A stretch of 64,000 bases of DNA from Streptomyces caniscabiei (GCF_014930365.1 NZ_JABXWI010000020.1:1-64000); one strand, 5' to 3'; counted from the first letter of the stretch, positions 24,852 through 34,474 are shown. Notes: generated by a model from the letters alone, not told the origin. A program made the numbers and translations.

Positions 24852-26270
24852 TCAGGCGTGTGGCGCGGGCCGGCCGAGCAGCCGCAGCGCGCACGCCACC
24901 AGACAGAGCGCGGCGGCGGCGCAGCACAGGGGCAGCGCCAGGTCGCCCGGTGGCAGGCGCAGCAGGGTGATCGCTCCGGCGCCGCCGGCCGCCGCCAGGC
25001 AGATCGCGGCGGACGGCCAGGCCGCCCCGAAGGCCTGCAGCAGCAGCGCGGTCCACAGGACGGCGGCGAGCAGCAGCAGCGGGGCGGGGGCGGCGCCGGT
25101 GAGCAGGGCCGCGGGCAGCAGCGGCAGCAGATAGACGAGCAGGCAGAGGCCGAGGATCCCGGCCGAGCGCAGCAGGAACCCGGCGGGGGTGGCGGCGGCG
25201 CGCAGCGCGGCGACGGACAGTCCCCGGTAGCGGTAGAGCAGCCATTCCGCCGGGCCCATGCTCACCGTCAGCACGATCACCGCGTACGGCTCCTGCCGGC
25301 CCTCCAGCAGTACCAGCACACCGGCTGCCAGGCCGAAAAGGCCGTACGGCAGGGACCACAGCGGGCGGGGGCGGCGGGCGTCGGGGACGGCCGGGGTGGC
25401 GAGGACGTCCCGCAGGGTCCGGCCGGTGACGGCGAGGGTGGCGAGCAGCGCGAGCAGAGGCAGTCCGGCGCGGGGCCACGGGCCCGGTTCCCACCAGGGC
25501 AGCACGGCGGCTCCGGCGATCAACGGGCTGAGCGCGGCGAGCAGTTGGCGCTCCTTGCCGAGGACCAGCAGGATGCCGGCCGCCCCCAGGTACAGCGACT
25601 GGGCGGCCGCCACCAGGGTCACAGGTCCGCCGCCCGCGGGCAGTGCCGCGCTCGCCGTGGCGACGAGCGCTCCGACGGGGGCGCCGGTCAGGAGCGTACG
25701 GCCGGCCTCGTGCCGCCCGGTCGCCATCCGCAGGTGGGCGCGGTGGCCGAGGGCCTGGCCCCAGGCCCAGGAGACGAGTCCCGCCACGATCAGGGCCGGC
25801 GCGTGCGCGCCGGGGTTCCACAGCGGGGCGGTCAGCAGGTAGGCGAGGCCGGGCAGGGCGAAGAGGACGCCTCGCAGCAGGCAGCGCACGGTGTCCGGGC
25901 GCCAGGGGTCGGCGCCCCGCGCGGGTTCGGGGAACGTCCTCGGTACGCGTTCGTACAGGGCGGCGGCGAGCGAGAACAGGCTGGGATGGCCGTAGCGTTC
26001 CTTGATGAGGGAGGCGGACAGGCCCTCCGCCTCCAGCAGGGCGGCCACTTCGTACGGGTGGACGGCCGGGCCGACGCGGTCGGCGAGTTCGGCGGCGAGT
26101 TCGTTGACCGCCTCCTCGTCCGGGCCCCGGTGCGGGAGGCGGATGGTGAGGGTGGTGTCGTCGCCGAGGGCCCAGCTGGGGCGGCGGCGCGGGCGGCGCC
26201 GGTCGGCCAGCCGGATGGCGAGGGTGTCCTGTTCGGCGCCGCCGGGTTCGAGTGACAGGGGGCCGCTCAT
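24852..26270 (-). CDS. Polytopic membrane protein of the exopolysaccharide locus
   Basis: A 472-residue protein. About 110 soluble N-terminal residues include an acidic/helical stretch (HPYEVAALLEAEGLSASLIK) and end at ADPWRPD. Roughly ten hydrophobic helices follow to the C-terminus (for example LLLLAAVLWTALLLQAFGAA). The position immediately after the PelF gene, with ATGA overlap, is where Pel loci carry PelG, the inner-membrane polymerase/transport partner. I do not see clear PelG sequence motifs, so I call it only a candidate functional equivalent. No enzymatic motif was recognised. Confidence 0.75.
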   Translation of the reverse strand: MSGPLSLEPGGAEQDTLAIRLADRRRPRRRPSWALGDDTTLTIRLPHRGPDEEAVNELAAELADRVGPAVHPYEVAALLEAEGLSASLIKERYGHPSLFSLAAALYERVPRTFPEPARGADPWRPDTVRCLLRGVLFALPGLAYLLTAPLWNPGAHAPALIVAGLVSWAWGQALGHRAHLRMATGRHEAGRTLLTGAPVGALVATASAALPAGGGPVTLVAAAQSLYLGAAGILLVLGKERQLLAALSPLIAGAAVLPWWEPGPWPRAGLPLLALLATLAVTGRTLRDVLATPAVPDARRPRPLWSLPYGLFGLAAGVLVLLEGRQEPYAVIVLTVSMGPAEWLLYRYRGLSVAALRAAATPAGFLLRSAGILGLCLLVYLLPLLPAALLTGAAPAPLLLLAAVLWTALLLQAFGAAWPSAAICLAAAGGAGAITLLRLPPGDLALPLCCAAAALCLVACALRLLGRPAPHA

Positions 26271-27775
26271 CCGGCCACCGTGCTGATCGGGGCGGGCGCG
26301 GGCGCCGGGATCTCGACGGTCGCCGGCCGCTGCCGCAGCGTGGGCAGTTCGAGGTAGATGGCGCGGAAGGTGTCGATGGTCCGGCGGAGGGTGAACTGTT
26401 CGATCACCCTGAGCCGGGCCGCCTCCCCCATCGCCCGGCGGCGTGCCGGGTCGCCCAGCAGTTCCAGCGCGGCCCGGGCCATCGCCTCCGGGTCGCGCGG
26501 CGGCACCACGAGCCCGGTGTCGCCGACGGCCTCGCGCACCCCGCCCACATCGGTGGAGACGGTGGCCCGCCCGCAGGACATGGCCTCGATGAGGGTGAAC
26601 GGGAAGCCCTCGCTGATGCTGGAGAGCATCACGACGTTGCCGGCCGCGTAGGCGTCCTTGATGTCGTCGACCCGGCCCTCGAAGGTGACGGCGTCGCCGT
26701 GGCCCAGTTCGGCGGCGAGGGCCTCGCAGCGTTCCCGGTAGGCCTCGCCGCCGCGTGGTGTCCCGCCGAACAACCGCAGTCGCGCGTGCGGGAGTTCGGC
26801 CCTGACGAGGGCGAACGCCCGGATGAGGGTCTCCAGGTCCTTGATGGGGTCGACGCGGCCCGCCCAGCTGAGGGTGAGCGTCTCCGGCTCGGGCCCGGCG
26901 GGCGGGAACGCGGCGGGGTCGACGCCGTTGTAGACCGTGCGGATCGACTCGGGGTCGGCGCCGCCCTGTTCCTCCCAGAGCCGGTTGTAGCGGTTGCCGG
27001 GGGTGATCAGGGCGGCCCGGCGGTAGGTCTCCTCGGCGAGCAGGCGGAAGAAGCCGAGGACGACCGCCTTGACGGGCCAGCGGTAGGGGGCGGTGCGGTA
27101 GCCGAGGTAGCGCTCGCGCAGATAGACGCCGTGTTCGGTCAGCAGCAGGGGGACGCCGTGTCGTTCGAGGGCGGCGAGGCCCGGGAGGACGGCGACACCG
27201 CCGCTGACCGCGTGCGCGACGCCGGTCTCGGGTGCCGGCGCGGCGAGCGGGCGCAGGGCGTGTTCGAGCAGGGAGGTCGCGGTGAGCGCGTCGTGCAGGG
27301 TGGGCCGGGCCTCGCGGACGGCGAGTCCGGGGCGGTTCCAGACGGCGGCCAGCTGGGCGATCGCCCGGTCCGAGCGCAGGAAGGGGCTGAGTGTGCCGTC
27401 CGCCGCCGCCCGGGCCAGCTCGTACAGGGCGGGCGCGAAGCCGTCCTCGGCGCCCGGGTCGAGCAGGGCGGTGAGGAACCGTTCGTAGGCGGTGGCGAGG
27501 CGGTGACGGGCGCGGCCCCGGGGCGCGCGGCCCTCGGGCGGGTCGCCCCACATGGGGACGGACAGCACACGACAGACGTGGGCGGGCAGGTCCCAGACGA
27601 GGGGTTCGCGTCCGGTGCCGGTCACGGCGATGACGTCGAAGTCGAGGTCCGGCATGCCCTGGACGAGTTGGTCGCACCAGACGCTGACGCCGCCGTGACT
27701 GTGGGGATAGGTGCCTTCGGTGAGGAGGGTGACGCGCGTCGCGCCGAGTCGGCGCGCGTCGTGGGGAACGGGCAT
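26267..27775 (-). CDS. PelF-like GT4 glycosyltransferase
   Basis: A GT-B glycosyltransferase of 502 residues. The N-terminal segment LLTEGTYPHSHGGVSVWCDQ is the PelF hallmark, followed by VAHAVSGGVAVLPGLAA and TEHGVYLRERYL. The C-terminal donor domain has LSWAGRVDPIKDLETLIRAF, FEGRVDDIKDAYAAGNVVM and SISEGFPFTLIEAMSCGRA, with the EGFPFTLIEAM E-x7-E-type signature of GT4. PelF polymerises an amino sugar from UDP-GlcNAc/GalNAc in the cytoplasm. Context (deacetylase upstream, GH114 downstream) supports a Pel-like polymer. It follows the deacetylase gene by 93 bases. Confidence 0.9.
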   Translation of the reverse strand: MPVPHDARRLGATRVTLLTEGTYPHSHGGVSVWCDQLVQGMPDLDFDVIAVTGTGREPLVWDLPAHVCRVLSVPMWGDPPEGRAPRGRARHRLATAYERFLTALLDPGAEDGFAPALYELARAAADGTLSPFLRSDRAIAQLAAVWNRPGLAVREARPTLHDALTATSLLEHALRPLAAPAPETGVAHAVSGGVAVLPGLAALERHGVPLLLTEHGVYLRERYLGYRTAPYRWPVKAVVLGFFRLLAEETYRRAALITPGNRYNRLWEEQGGADPESIRTVYNGVDPAAFPPAGPEPETLTLSWAGRVDPIKDLETLIRAFALVRAELPHARLRLFGGTPRGGEAYRERCEALAAELGHGDAVTFEGRVDDIKDAYAAGNVVMLSSISEGFPFTLIEAMSCGRATVSTDVGGVREAVGDTGLVVPPRDPEAMARAALELLGDPARRRAMGEAARLRVIEQFTLRRTIDTFRAIYLELPTLRQRPATVEIPAPAPAPISTVAG

Positions 27776-27868
27776 CGGTGTGCTCCACGGCCGTGGTGTG
27801 GGGTGGTTCCGGCCGGTCCCGGCCGCGGGTGACGCGGCCGGGACGGCTCGATGGGCGGGTTCCGCGGC

Positions 27869-30028
27869 TCAGTCGTCCGCGGTGTCGGTGTCCGTCGAGT
27901 CGGTGTCCGCGGTGTACGGCACTCTCTCGCTCACGCCCGCGGGGACACGGGTGTCCGGCGCGGGGTCCGTGGTCTCGACGGATCCGGTGGCGTCGGCCGC
28001 CGGGGAACCGGCCGGCGTGGGCAGGGCGAGGGCGAGGGGAGCTCCCGTGGAGGGGGTCCAGCCGGAGACCGCGCCGGCGTAGGCGTCGCCGAAGGCGGCA
28101 CCGGCCAGGGTGGTGCCGGTGGGCGCGGTGACGGTGACCGCGAGGCCGTCCGGTGCCTCGACGGTCACGGCGCTGCCGATGCGGTGGGCGGTGACCTCGC
28201 CGGCCTGGAGGGCGGCCTGCCAGAGGGCCCTGCGGCGGAGTTCGGCGCCGATGTCCTTCATCCGCAGGTTGACCACGGGGGTGTTCTCGGCGAACAGGGC
28301 CGCGTAGTCGTCGAGGACGCCGTCGAGCACCGGGTAGGCGATGCGGTCCTCGGCCAGGTTCGACTGGTGGATGAAGTGCGGCTTCGGGTCGCCCGCGAGG
28401 ACGTGGCCGAGGGCGATCCGCTTCTCCAGCGGCACGATGACCTCCGCGTACCCGGTGGCCGTGTCCAGCGGCGCGGTGAGGCAGGTGGTGGTGGCGGGGT
28501 TGTCCTCGCAGATGCCGCTGCCGCCCTGGGCGCGGCTGGTGTAGATCCAGTTGTACTCGTCGACCTGTTCGGCCGCGCGTCCCGCGTTGTAGAAGACGTT
28601 CATCGGGTGGCGGGGCACGGTGGTGGCGGGGCCGACCTGACGCTGGGCGGGCTCGCGGGAGTTGTCGGAGCCGAGCCAAGTGGTGTCGTTGTCGTCGAGG
28701 GCGAGCGCCAGGTTGGGGTTGTCCTCGGGCTGTTGCGGCAGCACCTTCATGCCGGAGTGTTCACCGGTGACCAACTCGCCGTTCTCCAGGGGGAGTCCGG
28801 CCCTCTCGCCCCAGACGCGGTTGGTGGCGATCTCGTCGGAGATGTCGTTGCGGCTCACCCAGCGGGTGGAGCCGGCGGCGTCGGTCGCGCATCTCCAGGG
28901 GACCACGCTGGTGTCCTGGACGCAGCCGAGGAAGGGGTGGGAGTAGGTGTGGTTGATCCAGCGGAACTGGTTCCGGTCCGCGATGAACTTGTCGGCGAGG
29001 GCGTCGTCGCCGTTGTTGTCCTCGCGGTGGTCGACGCTGCCGGCGCCGTTGTAGGCGAGGTCGAGGGTGAAGTTCTTCTCGGTCTGCCAGGCGGTGGCGT
29101 GGTCGACGTCGGCCGGGGTCATACGGATGGGGTCGGGCTCGATGTTCGGGTCGGCGCAGTCGACGTCGCCGGGGGTGCAGTTCAGCTGGGTGTTCCAGCG
29201 GTCGTCGGCGGCGAACACGTCGTCGACGTGCACGGCGAAGTAGTTCCGTGAGGCGCCCAGGTGCACCCCGCCGGTCATCCACTCGACGATGCCTCGGGCC
29301 AGCAGCCGGAACTGCTGCTGGTACCGGTTGTAGACGAACGTGACGACGAGCTCGCGGCGCCCGTCGTGCCGGTACTCGCCGACGAGTGTGCCGCGGGTGG
29401 ACTGGCCGGGGACGGCCGCGTCGACGTAGGGGGTGAAGTCGGCTCCCGCGACGGGCCTCGACAGGTAGGCGTAACTCTCGCCGATGGCGGGGTCGTTGTC
29501 CTCGAAGGGCACCGCGCCGTCGAGGTAGCCGAAGTGGCCGGCCTTCCCGGCGTCGGTCACCCGGGCCTCGGCGCCGTCGAGGCTGCCGGAGTAGCCGCCG
29601 TACACCGGGTACTGCAGACCGGCTTCCGGACGCGCGTAGGTGTAGGCGTCGACCTGGGGGATCGCGTAGGTGCGCTCGTACTCCGCGAGCGCCGTCATCT
29701 CGGCGGAGCCGGCCGGGAACGGGTTGTCGTTGGGCAGCACGACCGCCTGGTACTTGGCGCGCGGGCGGCCGTCGACGGTGTCCGCGAGGAAGCCGGCGTC
29801 GATGACCGGCCGGTCGGCGCTCGTCAGGTCGATCTCGGTGTACGGAGTGCCGACGGTGGTGAGTTCGGCGGCTATCGCGTCGGTCGACGGGCCGCCGTCG
29901 CTGACCACCAGGACCCGCAGATCGACGCGGGGCGCGGTGTCGTCGGCGTGGACCGGGCCGGCCGGCAGGCCGAGCGCGGCGATGAGCGCGCCCACCGTGA
30001 GCACGGTGGTGCGTAAAGTCCGCTTCAT
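27869..30028 (-). CDS. Secreted NodB-like polysaccharide deacetylase candidate
   Basis: A 719-residue secreted protein with signal peptide KRTLRTTVLTVGALIAAL…AGPVHA. Residues about 30-230 look like a flavodoxin/Rossmann-type domain (VDLRVLVVSDGGPSTDAIA…YQAVVLPNDNPFP). The middle has HVDDVFAADD near 264-273, resembling NodB motif 1. HTYSHPF near 359 is the H-S/T-x2-HP zinc motif of carbohydrate esterase 4-type deacetylases. A low-complexity acidic tail ends the protein. PelA has a comparable order of domains, except that here the GH114 hydrolase is a separate gene. GGGGAGGGGA before ATG 30026-30028 sets the start. It is the first gene of the operon. Confidence 0.8.
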   Translation of the reverse strand: MKRTLRTTVLTVGALIAALGLPAGPVHADDTAPRVDLRVLVVSDGGPSTDAIAAELTTVGTPYTEIDLTSADRPVIDAGFLADTVDGRPRAKYQAVVLPNDNPFPAGSAEMTALAEYERTYAIPQVDAYTYARPEAGLQYPVYGGYSGSLDGAEARVTDAGKAGHFGYLDGAVPFEDNDPAIGESYAYLSRPVAGADFTPYVDAAVPGQSTRGTLVGEYRHDGRRELVVTFVYNRYQQQFRLLARGIVEWMTGGVHLGASRNYFAVHVDDVFAADDRWNTQLNCTPGDVDCADPNIEPDPIRMTPADVDHATAWQTEKNFTLDLAYNGAGSVDHREDNNGDDALADKFIADRNQFRWINHTYSHPFLGCVQDTSVVPWRCATDAAGSTRWVSRNDISDEIATNRVWGERAGLPLENGELVTGEHSGMKVLPQQPEDNPNLALALDDNDTTWLGSDNSREPAQRQVGPATTVPRHPMNVFYNAGRAAEQVDEYNWIYTSRAQGGSGICEDNPATTTCLTAPLDTATGYAEVIVPLEKRIALGHVLAGDPKPHFIHQSNLAEDRIAYPVLDGVLDDYAALFAENTPVVNLRMKDIGAELRRRALWQAALQAGEVTAHRIGSAVTVEAPDGLAVTVTAPTGTTLAGAAFGDAYAGAVSGWTPSTGAPLALALPTPAGSPAADATGSVETTDPAPDTRVPAGVSERVPYTADTDSTDTDTADD

Positions 30029-30437
30029 GCGGTGAAGTCCCCTCCCCGGGCAGGGGTGAGCACGCCTCTCCTGGAGCGGACGCACCCCCTTGCGTGACGC
30101 CGGCGTCCCCCTCAGAACCCAGTCGTCGACGCATCCGTCGCGTCACATAGTGGTGTCTGTGTGTGGCTTTCGTGGTCATGCTGCGAAACATGACGGAAAA
30201 GTGCAGGTGTCCAACTGGGCGAACCTGGAACCGAATTGAACGTTTTCTCATCCACCCCCGAAGGGGACCCGCAGCGACCGCGAGGGCCCGGAGCGCTGGT
30301 CCGGGCCCTGCGGGGTGCGTCGGTGAACCGTTCGGACCCGTCCGACCGTTCGCCAGTGGTTCAGACCATGACGGAAGCCTGATCGCAGATCATTTCAGGT
30401 CACTCCCGTCACGACCGCCCACCTCGTCGACGGGCCG
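30029..30437. other. Intergenic region with terminator and exopolysaccharide promoter zone
   Basis: A 409-base gap between two minus-strand genes. The half nearer 30028 is unusually AT-rich for this genome (around 30140-30250) and must hold the promoter of the eight-gene exopolysaccharide operon. The other half has a strong hairpin (30284-30308) and the imperfect palindrome GAACC…GTTC at 30324-30351 with TCGGAC-CC-GTCCGA at its core. I see no gene. Confidence 0.6.
30284..30308 (-). terminator. Terminator of the small secreted-protein gene
   Basis: GGGCCCGGA (30284-30292), seven-base loop, TCCGGGCCC (30300-30308). It is a perfect 9-bp stem that can extend outward with CCGC/GCGG after bulges. 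It lies about 130 bases downstream of the 30438-30965 gene on the minus strand and insulates the exopolysaccharide promoter. Confidence 0.7.
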
Positions 30438-30965
30438 TCAGGCGCAGAGCACCCGGGTCTCGGGGGTGAACACCGGACCGCCGCTGACGCTGGTGCTGTC
30501 GCTGAACTCGGAGTAGTAGTACGAGTAGAAGCCGATGTTCCCGTTGCAGCCCGAGTCGCCGGCGACCTGGAGCGTCAGCGTGACGGTACGGCTCTGACCG
30601 GGCGGGATCGTGGCGCCGTAGTTGGCGCCCAGGTTGGCGGGGCCGGTCCCGGAGCAGGGGGCGGCGCCGGCGGCCGTGGCGAGGCTGCAACCGGTGAAGG
30701 AGTACTTGAGGTCGGGGCGCTGGTTGGTCAGCCAGGTGGGCTCGATGGTCTGGTACACGAACCAGACGTCGTAGGTGTGGTTGTTCTTGATCGTCATCGA
30801 CAGGTTGACCGTGCCGCCGGGCGTGGTGGTGGCGCTGTCGGTGGCGAACGTCAGGTCGGCGGATGCCGCGGGCGCCGCGCTCGCGCCGGGGGCCATGCCG
30901 AACACGGCGAGGGCGAGGGCCAGTACGGCACCGAGGCCGAAGCGTCTCATCAGTGGTGATCGCAT
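30438..30965 (-). CDS. Small secreted beta-sandwich protein, function unknown
   Basis: A 175-residue protein (170 if the second ATG at 30948-30950 is used) with a Sec signal peptide ending near GASAAPA. The mature part is rich in Thr, Ser, Gly and aromatic residues: an early TTTPGGTVNLSMTIKNNHTY, later TIPPGQSRTVTLTL, and Cys residues that could form two disulfides (FTGCS…PCSG, SGCNG…VLCA). This is an Ig-like/DUF11-type fold pattern. The repeat of aromatic Tyr (GFYSYYYSEF) is striking. I do not recognise a family. It probably acts outside the cell. Confidence 0.75.
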   Translation of the reverse strand: MRSPLMRRFGLGAVLALALAVFGMAPGASAAPAASADLTFATDSATTTPGGTVNLSMTIKNNHTYDVWFVYQTIEPTWLTNQRPDLKYSFTGCSLATAAGAAPCSGTGPANLGANYGATIPPGQSRTVTLTLQVAGDSGCNGNIGFYSYYYSEFSDSTSVSGGPVFTPETRVLCA

Positions 30966-31408
30966 GGGCCGGGAGGCTAGGCATCCGACCGCCGCGAAGT
31001 CTGCCCCGACGAGCGGCGGCCGACCGCCGCCCGGCCAAAAGTGTGCGCAGGGTGAAGGCGATGCGGTGGACCCGTGACGGCGACCCGCAGGCCCGCGTCA
31101 GCGCACGGTAACCGCGATGTGACAGGGGGTGCGGGCGGTGTAGTGACGGCACGCGCTGGCCACCACACGGAGGGGACGGCATTGGCGCGTATCGCACCTC
31201 GCGGCCCGCTCCCCCGCCACCGCGCGGTGCGCGAGATCTCGGCCATCCGCCGATTTCCGGCCCCCGGTCCCTCCGCCGGCGGTCACGGGGCCGGAAGTCA
31301 TCTGTGGAAACCGCCGCCCCGTTGATGAGTCGGAGCATCGCCTGTTCCATGGCCGTGCCCGGCGGTCGACCACCGCCGGTTTCCGATTCTTGGGGAAATG
31401 GGGGCACC
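30966..31408. other. Divergent intergenic region
   Basis: The 443 bases between the secreted-protein gene (minus) and the M4 protease gene (plus) must carry both promoters. The clearest structure is CCGGCGGT-N5-ACCGCCGG at 31359-31379, followed by TTTCCGATTCTT. It is an 8-bp hairpin in the protease 5' leader, 30 bases before the GTG. I found no clear -10/-35 pair and no gene. Confidence 0.5.
31359..31379 (+). promoter_or_regulatory. Hairpin in the leader of the M4 protease gene
   Basis: CCGGCGGT (31359-31366) and ACCGCCGG (31372-31379) form a perfect 8-bp stem with a five-base loop, then a pyrimidine-rich tail. It could attenuate transcription or protect the 5' end of the message. Alternatively it is a DNA operator. 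Confidence 0.4.
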
Positions 31409-34357
31409 GTGGGCCGTTCCAGAGCGAGTTCGGAGAGACGGTCGGGGTTACCGGGGGCACGCAGGTACGGCAGGCCGGGTGCGGCGGCGCTGATCGGCGT
31501 CGCCGCACTCGTCGTGTCGGCCGTGCCGGCCGCGCCGGCCGGCGCGGCGACGGGGGCGACGGCACCGCCACCGAGCCCGGGAGAGCTGATACCGGGGCAG
31601 CGGACGGCGACACCGGCACTGGTGGAGGGCCTTGAGGAGCGGGCCCCGGACGCCCCGAACGCGGTGGCCGCGGCCCGCGCCCACCTCGCCGAACAGGAGG
31701 ACCGCTACCGGATCGCGGATCCGGGGCGCGACCTCGAGGCGGCGGGCACCCTCACGACGGGTGACGGGCACGAGATCGTACGGCTGCGGCAGGAGCACCG
31801 CGGGGTGCCGGTGCTGGGCGGCCAGTACGTCGTCCGCATGGAGAAGCGGGACGGCGAACGGGTCGTCACCGGCACGTCCGGCAGGTACTTCACGGGTCTG
31901 CGGGCCGACACCGCCGCCCCCGCGGTGGACGACGCGCTCGCCGTCGAACGGGCCGTCGACGCCGTACTGACCGAGCTGCGTGAGCGGGACTTCACCGCGT
32001 ACGGGGAAAACGGCGGGGAGAGCGGCGAGGACAGCGGCGAGGAGGGCAGCGCGGAGGCCCTGCATCCGCTCACCGGCACCTCGAACGGCCTGGTCGTCCT
32101 GCCCGCCGGCACCGGTGTGCTGACCCGGCACATCACCGTCCGGGGCGAGAGCCCGGTGGGCGGAGAGCCGGTGCTGCGCGAGGTCTACGTCGACGCCGAC
32201 GCCGGGTATCCGGTCCTGCAGTACAGCGGGATCAGGACGTTCGGCGCGCCCGGGGCGACCTCCGGACCGGACGCGGTGCCGAAGGCGGAGGGTCGGTCCT
32301 CGGGGCGGGCCGTCGCGGCCGGACGGCTCTCCGGGCGGGCCGCCGCGGCGGGCTCCGGCGTCAGGCTGGACGGTCGGACCGTGGCCCTGGAGGTCACCCT
32401 CGACGAGGTCCGTGGCACGCACGTCCTGCACGACACCTCCCGGGTCGACGAGGAGACCGGGCGTCCCGTCCTCACGACCTGGGACGCGCGCGGCAGACAG
32501 GTCACCGACGTGGCGGGCGCCTGGCCCCCGGACCTGGCGCAGTTCGCCTCGCCCACCGCCGACTTCGGGACGGAGGCGACCGAGGCGGGCGCGGTGGACG
32601 CGCACTGGGCCGCCGGGCAGGTCTTCGACTGGTTCAAGGGCAGGCACGGCCGGAACAGCCTCGACGGGCGCGGCATGTCGGTCGACTCCCTGGTGGGCGT
32701 GACGAACTACGGGGAGCCGTACGTCAACGCCTTCTGGGACGGCACGAAGATGGTGTACGGCACCGGCGACGCCGAGTATCGGCCGCTCTCCGCCGGGCTG
32801 GACGTCGTCGGGCACGAGATGACCCACGGCGTCGTCGACCACTCGGCCGACCTCGTCTACGCCGGCCAGTCCGGCGCCCTGAACGAGGCGATCGCGGACT
32901 ACTTCGGCAACGCCATCGAGACGGACGTGTACGGCGTGCCCATGGACGACCCGGACGCCGGGCTCCTGGGCGAGCGGCTGTGCCGTACCAAGGCGCCCGC
33001 CGAGTGCGCGGTGCGCGACCTGAACGACGGGCGGACCACGGCCAAGTCCTTCCTCGGGGTCGGATTCGGCACGGACAACGGCGGTGTCCACCTCAACTCC
33101 ACCATCTTCTCCGGGGCGTTGTGGGACATCCGCGAGGACCTCGGCGCCACGCTGGCCGACCGGGTCGTGTACAAGGCGCTCACCGAGTACCTCACTCCGC
33201 TCGACGGGTTCACCCAGGGCCGGGACGCGGTGGTCGCCGCCGCCAGGGCCCTCGGCGTGCAGGGGCAGGACCTCACCGCGGTGCAGCGGGCCTTCAACGC
33301 CCATGGCATCGTGGCCAACTGGGAGCTCGCCCTGGGCGTCGACTCCGATCCGCTGCTGGAGCGCGTCAACACCACCGACTCCCGCCTGGGCGCGGGCGGT
33401 GACTGGTGGGTGGCCTCGCAGTCGAACGAGTCGGGCACCGAGGCGTACTCGGTGTGGGCCGGGCGCACCGACGGTTCCGGCCGGCTGAAGCTGATGAGTC
33501 CCAACGACGGCCGCTACCACGTCGATCCGGCGACGGACGGCAGGACGGTGGTGTGGACGGCCTACGGCTCCGGCCCCGTGGAGGTCCTCGCCCGGCCGAT
33601 CGCGGGCGGTCCCGTCCGCAAGCTGTGGTCCGGCCGGGGTGTGGGCTCCTCGATCGACGTCGAGGGCGACACCGTGACCTTCGAGCACCACAACCACGGC
33701 GGGCGCCGGGGCGTGACGTATCTGAGTCTGAAGGACCCGGCGGCCAAGGTCTCCATCGGCGGCGGCACCTACCGCCGGGCGTCCTTCCCTTCGCTGAGCG
33801 ACGGACGGGTCGTCTACCAGGACTACCGGCGCGTACGGACGTCGTACGCGTACTCCACGCGGATCATCGACGTCGCGACCGGTGAGGACACGCTGCTGCA
33901 CGGGTCGGAGGCGACCACGAGCCTCGGCCCGACCGCCGTGAACGGCCGGTACGCCTACTGGCTCGCCAACGAGGTCCGGGGCGACGGCAGGACACTGCTG
34001 AGGCGCTCCGCCCTGGACGGTTCCGGTGTGGTGGACCTGAGCCCGGAGAGCGGCCCGACCTCCCTGAACGTCTCCGACGTGACGGCGTCCGAGGACACGG
34101 TCACCGCGACGGCCCGCACCGGCGACACCGCGATCCGCAACGAGTCCCTGGCCAAGCTCTGGCAGTTCCCCGGTGACACGGGACGGCGCGCCCGCGTCTC
34201 GTGCAACCGCGGCGAGCAGTTGTCCGCCGCTGCGGCCGCCGGCACCCGGGTGGTCTGGCTCGACTCCACCACCGGTGTCAGCGACGTGGTGACGCGCGCC
34301 CGCCCGGCCGGAAGCTGCGGGGCCGCGGCGCGTTCGGCCGGGGCGACGACGCGCTAG
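31409..34357 (+). CDS. Secreted M4-family zinc metalloprotease with C-terminal propeller-like repeats
   Basis: A bacillolysin/thermolysin-type protease of 982 residues. After a signal sequence (AALIGVAALVVSAVPAAPAG) comes an FTP/PepSY propeptide. The catalytic domain has zinc motif HEMTH (His469, Glu470, His473) and third ligand Glu493 in NEAIADYFG. The last ~330 residues are not the usual short C-terminal domain but repeated WxA…DG-type strands (DGRTVVWTAYGSG, DGRVVYQDYRR, NGRYAYWLANEV) resembling TolB/WD40-like beta-propeller blades. I choose GTG 31409, with a G-rich ribosome site before it, as it leaves a proper signal peptide. The gene is monocistronic. Confidence 0.88.
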   Translation: MGRSRASSERRSGLPGARRYGRPGAAALIGVAALVVSAVPAAPAGAATGATAPPPSPGELIPGQRTATPALVEGLEERAPDAPNAVAAARAHLAEQEDRYRIADPGRDLEAAGTLTTGDGHEIVRLRQEHRGVPVLGGQYVVRMEKRDGERVVTGTSGRYFTGLRADTAAPAVDDALAVERAVDAVLTELRERDFTAYGENGGESGEDSGEEGSAEALHPLTGTSNGLVVLPAGTGVLTRHITVRGESPVGGEPVLREVYVDADAGYPVLQYSGIRTFGAPGATSGPDAVPKAEGRSSGRAVAAGRLSGRAAAAGSGVRLDGRTVALEVTLDEVRGTHVLHDTSRVDEETGRPVLTTWDARGRQVTDVAGAWPPDLAQFASPTADFGTEATEAGAVDAHWAAGQVFDWFKGRHGRNSLDGRGMSVDSLVGVTNYGEPYVNAFWDGTKMVYGTGDAEYRPLSAGLDVVGHEMTHGVVDHSADLVYAGQSGALNEAIADYFGNAIETDVYGVPMDDPDAGLLGERLCRTKAPAECAVRDLNDGRTTAKSFLGVGFGTDNGGVHLNSTIFSGALWDIREDLGATLADRVVYKALTEYLTPLDGFTQGRDAVVAAARALGVQGQDLTAVQRAFNAHGIVANWELALGVDSDPLLERVNTTDSRLGAGGDWWVASQSNESGTEAYSVWAGRTDGSGRLKLMSPNDGRYHVDPATDGRTVVWTAYGSGPVEVLARPIAGGPVRKLWSGRGVGSSIDVEGDTVTFEHHNHGGRRGVTYLSLKDPAAKVSIGGGTYRRASFPSLSDGRVVYQDYRRVRTSYAYSTRIIDVATGEDTLLHGSEATTSLGPTAVNGRYAYWLANEVRGDGRTLLRRSALDGSGVVDLSPESGPTSLNVSDVTASEDTVTATARTGDTAIRNESLAKLWQFPGDTGRRARVSCNRGEQLSAAAAAGTRVVWLDSTTGVSDVVTRARPAGSCGAAARSAGATTR

Positions 34358-34474
34358 GGGGATCAGTCCGAGGCGGACAGGGGCGGTGCCGGGCCGGCCG
34401 GCGGGCGGGCACGTGTCACTGCGGAGGGTGAGCGCCGCGCCGGCGCGGGGCCGCCTACGGCGACTGGCCGGTAA

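Noticed and set aside
30324..30351. GAACC…GTTC palindrome as a LexA (SOS) box
   Set aside because: Actinobacterial SOS boxes need GAAC-N4-GTTC; here spacing differs (one-base gap misalignment and a TCGGAC core), so it is not a LexA site.
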